Shown piece after piece: positions 26,673-37,834 of a DNA stretch of 64,000 nt; positions within the stretch are counted from its first letter, which is position 1; each line of letters opens with the position of its first letter. A program made the position numbers and the translations under genes. The DNA is from Leucocoprinus leucothites (Eukaryota; Basidiomycota; Agaricomycetes; Agaricales; Agaricaceae), in contig JAACJO010000004.1 of assembly GCA_013368445.1 (NCBI GenBank), positions 1,736,001 to 1,800,000 on the forward strand. The letters run 5' to 3'. Under the pieces are notes generated by a model. That model was given only the letters and a program-made list of their open reading frames with translations. It ran no database searches and was not told the origin of the DNA.

Positions 26673-27725
26673 TCAGAAATTTGACCACGAAATTGTGTCA
26701 TTGCGGTCTACATTGGGTCCATCCATCTGGACAGTCACACCCAAACTGCTACTCCTCATCGGCCTTTCCGTTCGAAGACCTTTCACAGGTTTCAAGAAGC
26801 ACCAGGCAGGGACCATTCCCAACTCGACGTTCCCACCACTCCTCGTACCAACCCCAGCACCTCCGTGACCGAACAATAATGTTGGGGTCAAGGCCCTGGA
26901 AGCTCGAGACCCACCAAACAAACTCTTGGGCTGTGGCATCAAAATTCCACTTTCTCTCCCGACGACACACCATCCGTCATCAAAAGATTGTAGAATCATC
27001 AGCTGCTCGCCTAGAGAGACGAACAACTCGTCCGGGAGCACCGCGCTAAACGTTTGTCTGACTTTTCGGATTGAACGTCCGGCGCCTCCGCCGGATGTGG
27101 CTGAGATGATGGATTCGTTGAAGGACGAGGCGGTTGAAAAAACGGAGTAGCGTGACATGCGACAGTCGGGAGCGTAAGAGTTTCTTGCGACGGATAGCCT
27201 TTCATTGCCTGAGGTTGGGGAAGGGGAAGTCGAGGTTCGGAGGGCAAAGGAGAAAGGTTTGGGAGTGTTGTTGGATTGCGAGTGGTGTGTGGTGATATAA
27301 TCACGTTCAGCTTTTAATTGCTCTGCTGAGGTCTTGATAAGCGCCTTTGTGGGCAGGTTAACCTGGGAGCCCAGATTATTTCGATTGAAAGCAATCGGTG
27401 AAGGCGTTTGGCTGGAGAGTAATCGCTTAACGCTAGTACCAGGAGGTTGTTAAGGAAAGGATATGACGTACAGAGAAAGGTCCTTTCCAGAATCAAAGCT
27501 AGCCTCCTTGACTAGCCCACGGACGGAAAGGAAAGCGGTGCCCATTTGATTCTGACGTTGTCTCGTACGCCGTTTGCGATAGAAATAAATACCAAGCCAT
27601 AAAGCAAGAGCCAGAAATACCGCCCCAGCGATCGAGAAACCGACGATATACATTGCAGAAATACCCCCATTACCATCCTCGAGGGCGCCTACAGCAGCAC
27701 GCCCAGAAAGTGCAATGATAGGCAT
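26673..27725 (-). CDS. Single-pass membrane protein with C-terminal SH3 domain
   Basis: Exons 27725-27472 and 27411-26673 give at least 330 residues. An extracellular N-terminal piece is followed by one membrane helix (about residues 25-48, YIVGFSIAGAVFLALALWLG), a stop-transfer cluster RKRRTRQRQ, a Ser/Pro-rich linker, and an SH3 domain near residues 215-310. The SH3 first half shows DELFVSLGEQLMILQSFDDG and WCVVGRE. A Gly-rich insertion of about 45 residues follows before MVPAWCFLKP, the usual VPxxY-like strand. Architecture is like yeast Fus1 or Sho1-type scaffolds, but identity with them is not claimed. An AG acceptor at 27780 suggests that an upstream exon may extend the N terminus. The true start is therefore uncertain. 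Confidence 0.78.
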
Positions 27726-28712
27726 ATCGAATAAGCTGACGACAGGTTGTGTCAAAGCCGGGTTGGCTGTGAAGATGTCTATAACAATAAAAATGCAAGT
27801 CAAAGAGTGAAATGGTTAAGACGTAAAATCATGCACGGGAGAAAGAAATAAAGAGTGGAAGTTTACAAAGGCCTGTAAAAGGCCTTGAAAAGTGAGATGA
27901 ATGGAGGACACTCGAGCAGGTTTGGCCGAATAAGAATTTCTGGGTCGTGTTCCTTTTTGGGCGCCTTGGCAACGCACTCCCGAAATAGAACTCGGAGGTA
28001 ATGCGTCACTTGAAGATCATCAAGTGGTCTCTGCTTTTTCGAGGGATGTTTGGGGAGCAGCGATATATAAATGTGTCAGGCATCATGCGGAGAGGATTTC
28101 TCTATCAAGCCAATACCTCTGCACCAATCCTGGCCCTCGAGACCTTCCTAGCGACGGCCTGGTGATTTCCAGGTAAACTATTTGCTTGGAAATACCCTTT
28201 CCTTTCTTCTATCAAATACCCTCAGGGTGTTTCGTATGGATACACATAGCAGAGGTACATATGTAGATACTTATTTCCTGGTGCTTCCAACACCCACAGG
28301 GTTGATGGCACTGGGGGAGTTTCGACTACATAACGTCTCAGAAGGAGACTTTGAAACATAGATACCGTATGTTACTTAATGGTGAGATGAGCTAGGCATT
28401 GCTGCAGAATTTCCGTCGGAGCAACGACCTGAAAGCCAGCCTACACAAGATATACTCAAAAGTTTATAAACCAAGGACTATAAGAAGGCGACGCAGAGAC
28501 CTTACGTGAAGGTAGTCAGTAGGCCGTGAAAGGACTAGTGTGGGAGGGGTGGAGTGGTTGCGGACTTGCGGTGATGGGGGTAGTTGCCCTATGAGGTCAC
28601 ACGCGTCACAGAGTGACAGCAACAGCGGCGAAGAATCGTCTTCACTTTTCTTCCTTCCCCAAGCCGAGTTTATCACTCGCAGTCGCTCCTTTTTCCCTTC
28701 TCTCCTTTAATT
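27726..28712. other. Divergent promoter region of the SH3 and single-TM genes
   Basis: About 1 kb between divergent genes. It may hide a first exon of the SH3 gene (open frame upstream of the acceptor at 27780, but without an in-frame ATG). Otherwise I see nothing. Confidence 0.4.
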
Positions 28713-30296
28713 ATGGGCCTGTTGCGCCGTCAAAACCATGCTTTAACCCATCGCCAAATACCAGGCGCGGCTCCGACAGCTTCTGGTATTGGAGGAGCTG
28801 CCATTACCGTCGATCCTAACGCGGGGACAACAGTTTCCGATCTCCAGCTCGACACACAGGCCCCACAAGGCGGTGGATTTTCCACTGCACCCGCCCTCGC
28901 CTCTGGATTTACACCTACAATTACCATTCCGCCCACAAATACACCAGAGCTCAGCCCAACTTCCCAATCCCCTGATGCTTCTTCATCCGTGAAAGCTTCT
29001 TCCAGCTCAGTGGCGCCAATATCCATGAGCACAGTGATCGGGTCTTGCGTCGGTGCCTTCATTGGCACTGTGGGACTTATTTGTTTGGGTTTTTGGTTTT
29101 ACCGTCGGTATCATCGCTCTCTCAAGGCACAATACGGCGCGAAGGGTCGTGGCCCCATAAACACCCGTGCCGATATGCAACGGCGACTTTCGCACCGAGA
29201 ACCATGGGGCAAGCTGGAGGATAGGAATCCTGAAGACAAATGGGAAGGACATCCAAAGACAGAAGAGTCCGTTGGTCCCATGGAGAAGCTTACCATGTTC
29301 AAGAAAGCGCCGAGCGTTCGGACGGCGTATACCCACACTGAGGAGGAACCCGTGCAGTTTGAGATGTCACATCCTTTCGCTCAGCAGTACTCCCTTTACA
29401 ACAATGGCCAGGGCAATGTTTCCATGCCTGATCCCAAACCTTTCACGGCTAGTAATACCTGGGATGATGCTGGACAGGGCTCGTTCTTATCCGTACGAAC
29501 ACAGTCAGACCGCCTCTCCGGTTCGATGTCTCCTTCCCTGAACATGGCCATTCCCACTCCCCCTGCAACCGCATTACCTCACCATCATTGGGAGAGCGCT
29601 GAGATTGTCAATATGGAGGGTCAAAGTGCGGAGATTGTCAATCCATTTGCAGATGAGAACAGACCAGCCCGCCATGAGAAGCGAAAGAGTTCTGGGAATC
29701 CCTTCTTCGGTGCCCATGAAGATATGCCGAGACGGCGATCGAGATCAAATTCTCTCGTCTCAAAGACCTCTAGAGCTTCCAGGGTGCGGAGCGTCAGCGA
29801 ATCCATTATGTCTTCGATTCATGTTCCAATACCAAAGCTTGACAAAGGCAAAGGCAGAGCCATCGACCCCTTTGACGATGAGAACTCACCCGCACCAACT
29901 CCATCCTCCGCTCGTTATCCCACCATAACTACCTCCGTGCCACCTGTGGCCGTTAGCCATGCCACTCCCACTTCTCCTCTTGTGCCACCACGGCCGGCAT
30001 TCGCCGTCCACAATGCATCACTTTCAACGTCCTCGTCATCGAGTAATGAGCATGCGTTGGCATCACTGATTGCTGCTCTCGACGGCGATACCACGGAGGA
30101 GGATGTACAAGCCCGTTTGAGGATTGCTTCGATGCAACCTTCGATCCACTCGACGACGTCGATGTATAGCGACACCACGGAGACTGGTGATATGACCAAT
30201 GAGTTCCCTCTACCACCCTCTACCCCTGGGCATTCAACACCGACGCTTGAGTCGTATGTTACCGCCGAATCAGACAGGACTGTGAAGACTAGATGA
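28713..30296 (+). CDS. Single-pass membrane protein with Ser/Thr-rich ectodomain
   Basis: One intronless frame of 527 residues. The first 100 residues are rich in Ser, Thr, Pro and Ala (mucin-like, likely O-glycosylated). They are followed by one membrane helix at about 105-128 (VIGSCVGAFIGTVGLICLGF) and the basic anchor WFYRRYHRSLK. The cytosolic tail of about 390 residues is disordered, with Ser/Arg-rich stretches such as RRRSRSNSLVSK and two NPF-type motifs (EIVNPFADEN, GNPFFG). There is no clear cleavable signal peptide. The layout resembles wall-stress sensors of the Wsc/Mid2 kind, but no Wsc domain is present and the resemblance is only architectural. It is divergent from the SH3-domain gene. 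Confidence 0.85.
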   Translation: MGLLRRQNHALTHRQIPGAAPTASGIGGAAITVDPNAGTTVSDLQLDTQAPQGGGFSTAPALASGFTPTITIPPTNTPELSPTSQSPDASSSVKASSSSVAPISMSTVIGSCVGAFIGTVGLICLGFWFYRRYHRSLKAQYGAKGRGPINTRADMQRRLSHREPWGKLEDRNPEDKWEGHPKTEESVGPMEKLTMFKKAPSVRTAYTHTEEEPVQFEMSHPFAQQYSLYNNGQGNVSMPDPKPFTASNTWDDAGQGSFLSVRTQSDRLSGSMSPSLNMAIPTPPATALPHHHWESAEIVNMEGQSAEIVNPFADENRPARHEKRKSSGNPFFGAHEDMPRRRSRSNSLVSKTSRASRVRSVSESIMSSIHVPIPKLDKGKGRAIDPFDDENSPAPTPSSARYPTITTSVPPVAVSHATPTSPLVPPRPAFAVHNASLSTSSSSSNEHALASLIAALDGDTTEEDVQARLRIASMQPSIHSTTSMYSDTTETGDMTNEFPLPPSTPGHSTPTLESYVTAESDRTVKTR

Positions 30297-33200
30297 TGAT
30301 TCAGTTTTTTTTAAATTCTATCAACGTACATCTTTTCTTGTTCATTAAACGATACTAGGCGTATCGTTGCCTGGAGCCTTTTTGTCCTTCTTGTCCTATT
30401 CCATTTTCTCCACTTTTCTTCGATTTTAGCGCCGCTGTCTATTGTCATGCATCTGCTAGTCATGACTTCCTGTAATTTCTCCCCGGCCTGCTTCTTCTCG
30501 AACCTATCGCACCACGCCTTGCTTTTATTAACTCACCCCATAGTACATACCCTCACATTCGCTCATTTGCCTCGAACCGTGAAGAGAAACTGGTCGGAAA
30601 GGATGATGATCCAAACTAAATTATATATATATACAGTAACGCCCCACCCTATTCCTCATTCTTCCACTGCTTTTCTTGTTTTGACTTTTTATTCCTTTGC
30701 CGTGTGAATACATCCACTATCATTGTCGGTAGGGGGCTTTGATGTAGTATTCTGTGCTTTCTGTTGTTTGGGTATTCTAGACGACTCGACCAAATGATGA
30801 TCTGGTATCTCACTCTACCCTTCACATACTGAACTCTACGCTCTTCTGATGAATCACACCCTCCTCTGGATGTCCGACGTGGGAGGGCGTGCATACATGA
30901 AGTCGAACAACAAAATCTGGCCATCGGCATAGATGTTGGATGCACGTTGAATTTAATTGTATCCCTTTTCGAAGTTTCAGCGAGTGATATTGATTTACAT
31001 CAAGGGCAAACAGTTGACGATCGTCAACGATCCGCTTATGGTGCAACTCGCATGAGAGCAGAGATGCAATGGTAATAGCATTTAACTGGATGTAAGCCGT
31101 ATCAACACTCCTTTGGCCTTAAGATGCACGCGCCTTGATCATAGAGGCTCTTAGGTGACTATTATGCTTTAGAATCGCAACTTGATTTTCCCCTCTGCAG
31201 GTTGCGTACTAGGAGCCGCGCTATTTCGGGAACTATTGTTTATGATTAATCGAAGATCCCAAACCCAGACAACGGGGCCAACACAGAGGCCTCAGGCCTG
31301 CGATCCATGATGCCGCTATGGGGTGAGATGACTTGCGACTTTCGTTGCGAGCCAAACTCCGAATTTTCCTCGATTCTGCGATAGTTCCAAAAATTAAATC
31401 CTCGTCACACGAGTCGGGCCGCGCGTTTCTGGTCCTAAAATTTCATTTGTCAGTGGAGGCGGAGGATTACTGCATCTATGCTTGATTGAATTCAAAGAAG
31501 GACTGTCTTTGTCCGGAGATCCAGGGCATTCACTGGCGAGAAGGTGGAGTGATATAACGATAGCTAGGATCTGTCCGATACGAATGGGGAAAACGATCAT
31601 TCCTAACCCTGAAATAAAAATACCAAGTAGTATGATATCAGAATATCCGTGGGGTCATTTTACTAGCATAGTTATAGTCGTGCTTCCAAAGAATACTTTA
31701 TTGGCATATCGTATTTATTCTGCCATTTTAACGGCTACTCAAGGTATCATAGTGAATAAGATATGATACATACTCAAAGCCCTGCCTGATAGGTTGGACC
31801 ACTCACTAAAGCAAGCCATAACAATTAACATCCTTTGCATTCCATCGACACTGTGGCGCTAGTTCATTGGGCGATGGAGTGTGTCGCTGAGTTTTAACAC
31901 AGTGATCCTAGCCTTCGAATCTATGCACCAGACAATACTCCTCGGACCTCTCTCCAGATCGTTGATAATTTTGGATTACTTGGTGAACCCGGTGTCAACA
32001 TGGGCACTCATGCATCAGCGTCCTCTTCGGGCAGTGTTCCCCACATGGCCTGGGATAGAAAGGACATATTGTGTTAATCAGTTTTTTTTTGTTTGATGAC
32101 AGCTAACGATGGAGTTTGCAAAGTGCGGGAACACCTTGATCCGAGTTCAGTTCTACTGCACACCGTTGTCACTACAACGCCACAGGTGACATGTCGTTGG
32201 CCATCGTCGTTCTTATGTCAGCCAACCAGCCACATCTCCAAAACAGCGGCGACGAGTGTCATATGCCCTCCCGACAACGAGCTCATCTAGAACATGGCAG
32301 TAGATTGGTGCAGGTCCGAGTCGTGAGAGGTACCCTGATATGCTGGGAAGAGTATAGCTCAGATACCCTGGCAATTGTCGCCCATTGTTGTTGGGTTCCG
32401 AGTCGCCTAGAATCATCGCGTAGATTTAATCTCTCTTCTTGGCGATGCTGAGATATTTCAGCGATGCGGAAAAACTGCCAGCGAAATGCAGCCTCCAGTT
32501 TCAAGACTCAGTTTTGTCTTCATCAGGTTTTTGTTACGGCCATTAGATTTCTCCATTTCCTTTCTCCTTCGACAATAAGGGTTTCTCTTGTATTTCGCAA
32601 TGACTTCTCCCGAGCATTCTCGTAGCTATCGACATCCACAGAAAACCCGAAAGTATGCGCGGATATCGACAAGAAGCTACCCATACCACCGGCATTGTTC
32701 TATGACCTTCCGGGCTGTATCTCAAAGAAGGTGTATCGCACGCTATATTAATCGCGTAGAGTTTCGACCCATATGCGAACTGGGGCTTGCGAAGAAAAGC
32801 AGAGACGATGGGCGCGAAAGGCAGTGCAGAAACCTAAAAACCAGACCCATGGGGCTCCGCCGTCCTTTCCAGCGAACGAAATACACGACTTGGGTTCTCT
32901 TGACAACCACAAAGAGCTTCAGAACAAGTCAAGAGAGCCAGCTGGAAGATCTTGGCTGTTTGCAGCTTCCTTCCATCTATCCGGTAACTACTTTGGATGA
33001 TATTTCTATTTATGGCCACTACGGTCACCTATATGATTCCCGGCCTTTTTTTTTTTTTTGGCGGTTTTCTGGCCCCATCCTGTGCTCAGCGGAACCTAGC
33101 GTATATGGAAGTGCCGCCGCACTCAGTGTGGCTATCCAGTCGCATGAAAGTGGAGAGGCAAAGGCAAACTCGGATCCCGCAACACTTTATGTTCCGTCGC

Positions 33201-34363
33201 GTATGTTCAAAGTCCAGAATGACGTTAGCTCTCCTGTGACGTGCATCTAGCTGCCCAGTATTATACTCTAAGTTTATACGTTGTACAGATCTCAGACGCC
33301 AAGCTAACTCGACCTCAGGCCTCAAGAAATCATCAAGGGATCATACATCTGTAGCCACTTTTGTTTTACCTCAAGGAAATCTTCGTATCATCGCCTTTGT
33401 ATACCATTGTGTGATTGTCCACAAACCAATTTGAACCTTCTACCGAAGGATTGAATCAGCTTTGTCAATATCATGATATGAGCGGCGAGCTACCTGTCAA
33501 TGCCAACGTCTCTGTCAAATTCCTCTTGTCCAGCTGATAAAAGCTCAGTAGTTTGAGCGTCACGCTCGAGCAAAGACAGTATCAATGAACGCCTGCGATG
33601 TTCGGAACACAGAACCAACAGGATTTGTGTGCCTCAGTGTGCCTCGATCGTCCATGCGAAGGTACCGCAGGCCCATCACGTCAAATTGGAAGTTAAAAGG
33701 CGCGTGCCTGACGAGCGTTTACTCAATAGCCCGTCGAGCCTTAAGGCTTTACTCTTGAAGCTTGACATTCGTCGATCAACGTCAATGTCTCCCCAGCCTC
33801 GGCAGCCAATATTCATGATTTAAATTTTCAATTTTGGTTTAATACTTAAGGAATTCCTCGGCAGATGTGACTACCACACCCTGTATCCAGCCCCTTGAGA
33901 TCCAATAGCTGGATATGCAGTGCAGCGGTTAGTGATAATCAGAGCTGAGGTTTTCCCGAGCCTCCACTAGGTATAAGTGTCGAAATAGCTCAATCATGTC
34001 GACCTCGAAACGCATATTTGATCAAATGTTCAGGTGTTCTAACAAAGGGTGCTGAGATTGGGTTGATGGAATGACGGGTGGATCGGAGATACTTCCGCAG
34101 AGCGCTTGTCTCCGTTTACGCCTGACAGCCACAGTAAAGGGCACCTGTCCCAGAACCCCTTGCTTCCGTTACGATCACTACTTTACCATTCGGGTAATTT
34201 CCGACACTGACGGTATCGCTGGCAAAGACAAAGGACGACACAGGCCTGTTTTGGAGTAAGAAATCATCCGTGACGGTGATGCGGAGTTGAGTATGCTTGG
34301 TACGTATAAATAAGAGGCTCAGAACTGCTCCAGAATCTCGACTCACAGACTCACAGAATCTCC
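30297..34363. other. 4.1 kb gene-poor stretch
   Basis: Two overlapping plus-strand frames near 32588-33250 and 32773-33000 are open but show no domain. A T14 tract at 33046-33059 and a TA microsatellite near 30623-30634 are visible. I find no terminal repeats, transposase or reverse transcriptase signature. It could hold a non-coding RNA gene or decayed sequence. Confidence 0.4.
34305..34313 (+). promoter_or_regulatory. TATA box of the small Zn2Cys6 gene
   Basis: TATAAATAA lies 51 bp before the start codon at 34364. Many genes in the window lack such a box, so this one may be strongly regulated. Confidence 0.55.
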
Positions 34364-34904
34364 ATGGCATACTACAACAACGGCAACAACACCTACTCCT
34401 CTTTTGCCACTGACCAAGAAGCACTTGCTTGGGCGTACGCCTCAAGTCAAGCTGCATCCCAGTCGCAATCGTATAGCTCCTACTCCACCAACTCAACGAC
34501 TGGTGCAACCTACTCGTCGCAGGGTAACGGCGGTCACTCTGCCCCCATTCAAATCGTGCTCGAGCCCGCTGAGGCGAGCAATGATTCCGGAGAGTACAGC
34601 GGACAAGACGACTCGGACGGCGGCCGTAAAAGGTACGTCCATTACTGACGCCCCGGGTTCAGGTTAATCTTGGGCGGCCGACTGATACATTGATTTATTG
34701 ACATATCCACCCAGGGCTTGCGAGCGTTGCAGAAAAATCAAGGTCAAATGCGAATACCCGCCTAACGTGAAGACGTGCCTTCGCTGCGCAAATGTTGGTC
34801 TGACATGCGTCCCTGTCCAACCTAAACCACGTAGCCCACGTCCCCGCTTGTCGCCGTATGATCAAGTGATGGAAGGTGTCGGTTCTTCAACGAACAGATC
34901 GTAA
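34364..34904 (+). CDS. Small Zn2Cys6 (fungal binuclear cluster) protein
   Basis: Exons 34364-34632 and 34715-34904 encode only 152 residues. The N-terminal 85 residues are Ser/Tyr/Asn/Gln-rich, starting MAYYNNGNNTYSSF, and end in an acidic stretch. The binuclear cluster follows: ACERCRKIKVKC, then C, LRC and C, with spacing C-x2-C-x6-C-x8-C-x2-C-x6-C. The intron enters just before its first Cys, a common position in this family. The protein stops about 30 residues after the cluster. It lacks both the coiled-coil dimerisation element and the fungal-specific middle domain of full regulators. It may bind DNA without an own activation domain or act as a competitor; this is inference. Confidence 0.88.
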
Positions 34905-37834
34905 AGACCTAGCATGTAAACGGTCTTGTGCAACCGCACGATGAGATCAGTGGAGAACGTGACTAGACGGGCTGTGGTGGTGGGATGAAGTCCGACATCG
35001 AGGGGCTTACGGGCTGACTTCAGGGCGGTTGATCCATTTGTTCTCGGAGCTGTGTTGATAATTATCATGTAATCTCTGATCTATTTACCTTATCGAGTAA
35101 TGTAATGTACATAACTGGTAACTCGGAGCCGGAGAGGCGATGGTCAGGTCCCATACCCTCCGAAGCGATGTCACCACACATTTTATCGGCTACAAGTTCC
35201 CCTTTCCCTGTATTATTAGCGAGCACTGCCAAAATGGCGCGCTACTATTTATTGCACAAACTTTCTAAATGTCCAGATTTCAAAGCGCAAACTATTTTGA
35301 GTTGTTATATGCCACTGCTGTTCTTATTGTGTATTGTATAGTACGTCAGTCTAGACTACAGTGCAAATCCGACTTCTCGGCCTTTGCTATGTGATGCCAT
35401 ACGGCTGGCCACCGCAAGTGCCAATCTAGAAATGACGGACCGCTTTCAACTGGAAAATTTCCGTAAACTCATCCGCAAGCTACCTGAAGTACTATGCGTT
35501 ATAGGGACTGGGTGGATACAGCGGCACGGACATAGCACGTCCCGACCCGAGACAGGCGAGAGAGACAGCCCGGCTAAGTTAACCTGCTACTAAAATGAGA
35601 AGCTTTGTTCCTACTCTGAGCAAGAACACAGGAACAACCTCCGGAGAAGCACGCTGAAGGAACGTGGTGGAATGGCAGCTGATGGCAGTGCAGGGATTTA
35701 TTTTGCCGATGAATATCTTATATCACTGCAGCGGAACAATATTTGATGGCTTCGCCCGCTAATCTCTCAAGCATCGGGGGAAAGTAGACAAATTAGAATG
35801 AAAGCAGATTGAATAGCACATGGGTAGAATAGCGCGTTTATAGCCTTGAAACACTTATATACAGTGTATCCAGGAAGCGCATAATTAGGTATGAGTCGGA
35901 GCTTACTATGTTGCAAGCGGATATGGGGTTTACTCCTACTACAATGGTCGAAGGAGCTGTAGAAAAACAGGACCATTGGGGTATAGACTCTGTGTCCAGG
36001 TGTTCATTAACCTTGACCTATAGAGGCTGTCTTATAAATACCGGTTTTGAGGGTAACTCGTCACTTCTCGAGGTCCAGAAGTCGAAGCCATGACAGTCAA
36101 ACGCAAGGCCGAGATTCGAGTCCATGAACTTGACTGATGCCATCTGTGTCGAGGATCATGACGGCTGCCAAACCAATTATACAATCCGAATGCAATGGTT
36201 AGTGCTCGATTCGGTAATCACGCAAGCAATCACGAACAGGTGAACCTGGCTCACTCCAAGCTAGTGATCATTCTTATTCTTGAAATAAAGTGATAGGCGC
36301 ACATTTGTGGGTTCATATGGTTGGGTACTAGATCCAACGTGGATTCATTGATCAGTGTTTCATATACTATCACCTGAGGCACTCACGGAAGATAGTATGG
36401 AGAGATAACTGTTTACTGAAGGGATGGAGATACAACATATGGTCAAACAGGAAATCCTACAATTAGTGCCACCTCTAACGAGCGCCCATAACTGTGGGAT
36501 CGAGAATCAAGACCCTTTCCGAGTACACACTACTATATGAATTCAAAAGTTGTTTCAAGCATCATCGACCGACTTGATTCAAACAGAGGCCAGATAGACT
36601 ACGAATCTAACAGGCGGAACTTTGTTTTGGGATTCAAAAGGGAGGTGTTTTTGGTGCATCTTGGGCGGCGCGCCCTGTGTTCTTCAATTAGGGTTTCGGT
36701 GGACACGGTGGCCGGAAATAAGTGAAAGATGGCCGATTGGGGGAAGGTTTGCCATGGTGACTGGTCTGATAATCGCCATATCGAGTAGATCGGCAAAAGG
36801 GGAATTGATTGTGGGTGTGCCATCGAGAGCGCTGTTGGTTTATAAACAAAGTTGAAACATTTCTTCGATAAATAACGTGAGTCCTCTTGACGTCAGAGGT
36901 CACCGGCGAAAGAACGTCAGGTTCCGAGCCAAAGCTGCTGTCAGCACATCGAGGTATGGCAAGGTTTTGCGAAAAGGCAGCAGGAGTGGGTATTCTGGGC
37001 ATGGCAGGTGGGCTGGCGAAAACTGACACCATACCGGACGTCTGGGCGAGTCTGATTGATTGAAGCAATGAGGATGGCCCAGAGCCTCTAAAAGCGCCGC
37101 AAAGTCGGCTGCCAAGAATCATGCTGGGCCGGACCAGTTAAGACAAGGGACAACCAGACAATCAAACCAAACCGCCAGCGCTGGTCAACAAGCAGACAGT
37201 AAATAAAGAAAAACTAGAGCAAAGCCACCACTGCGTCCATGTGCAGATATAGAAGTGCTTCTGGAAGATGATCGGTCTCGACACCGCTTGCGTATAGGAG
37301 TAGAGTGTAGCTGCGTGTTGAAGTTCGTCATAGGAAAAAATGACTAGCAAAAGAGGATGAGAGGAATAGCCACTGTACAGCTTGAGAGGATTGAAGCATT
37401 CGAATTGCATGCAAAGACAGTGGCTGTGGCCACGTGGAAGCCCCTTTCGGTATGTCATGAATGAGGTTGTGGCGGGTTAAGCGAAATACCGTCAATTTTT
37501 GGGATGCAGTTGGAGATAGCAATGCCTAACACATACGTAAAAGCGAAATGAAGCCGTGCGAGGGTCACAGGGAGAAGGGGAGGAGGATGAAGAAGAAAGT
37601 TGAGCACACGTGGGAATAGCAGTTGACATGCGTAATGATAGAGTGATCGATCTTACTTATCTGCCAGGCTGGGTCGTCGGAGAGGCTGGCCTGGTTCACT
37701 CACACACCCTACCGGCCCGTTTTCCTTCCTTCACAACTCTCCATACAAAAGTCTGCCCTTTTTGCCTTCTACCACCATCACGCGCCTTCCGCCCTCTCTT
37801 CCATTTCCCGTCGTCTGCGGTCTATTCGACCTTC
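34905..37834. other. 2.9 kb gene-poor stretch upstream of the PriB-like gene
   Basis: A minus-strand frame at 36688-37122 is open over 144 codons but has no recognisable domain or splice partner. I do not call it. The last 250 bp are the pyrimidine-rich leader of the next gene. Confidence 0.4.

Noticed and set aside
32340..32420. tRNA-like string (TAGCTCAG followed by GGTTCCGAGTC)
   Set aside because: The A box lacks the GG after the AG, the B box deviates from GGTTCGANTCC, and I cannot fold a cloverleaf around them.
25572..33059. T15 and T14 tracts, both followed by GGC, as retroposon tails
   Set aside because: No target-site duplications or shared flanks beyond GGC are visible; such tracts are common in fungal intergenic DNA.
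36688..37122. Minus-strand frame of 144 codons with a presequence-like start
   Set aside because: The N terminus could pass for a mitochondrial presequence, but the rest has no domain and other frames in the region are equally open.
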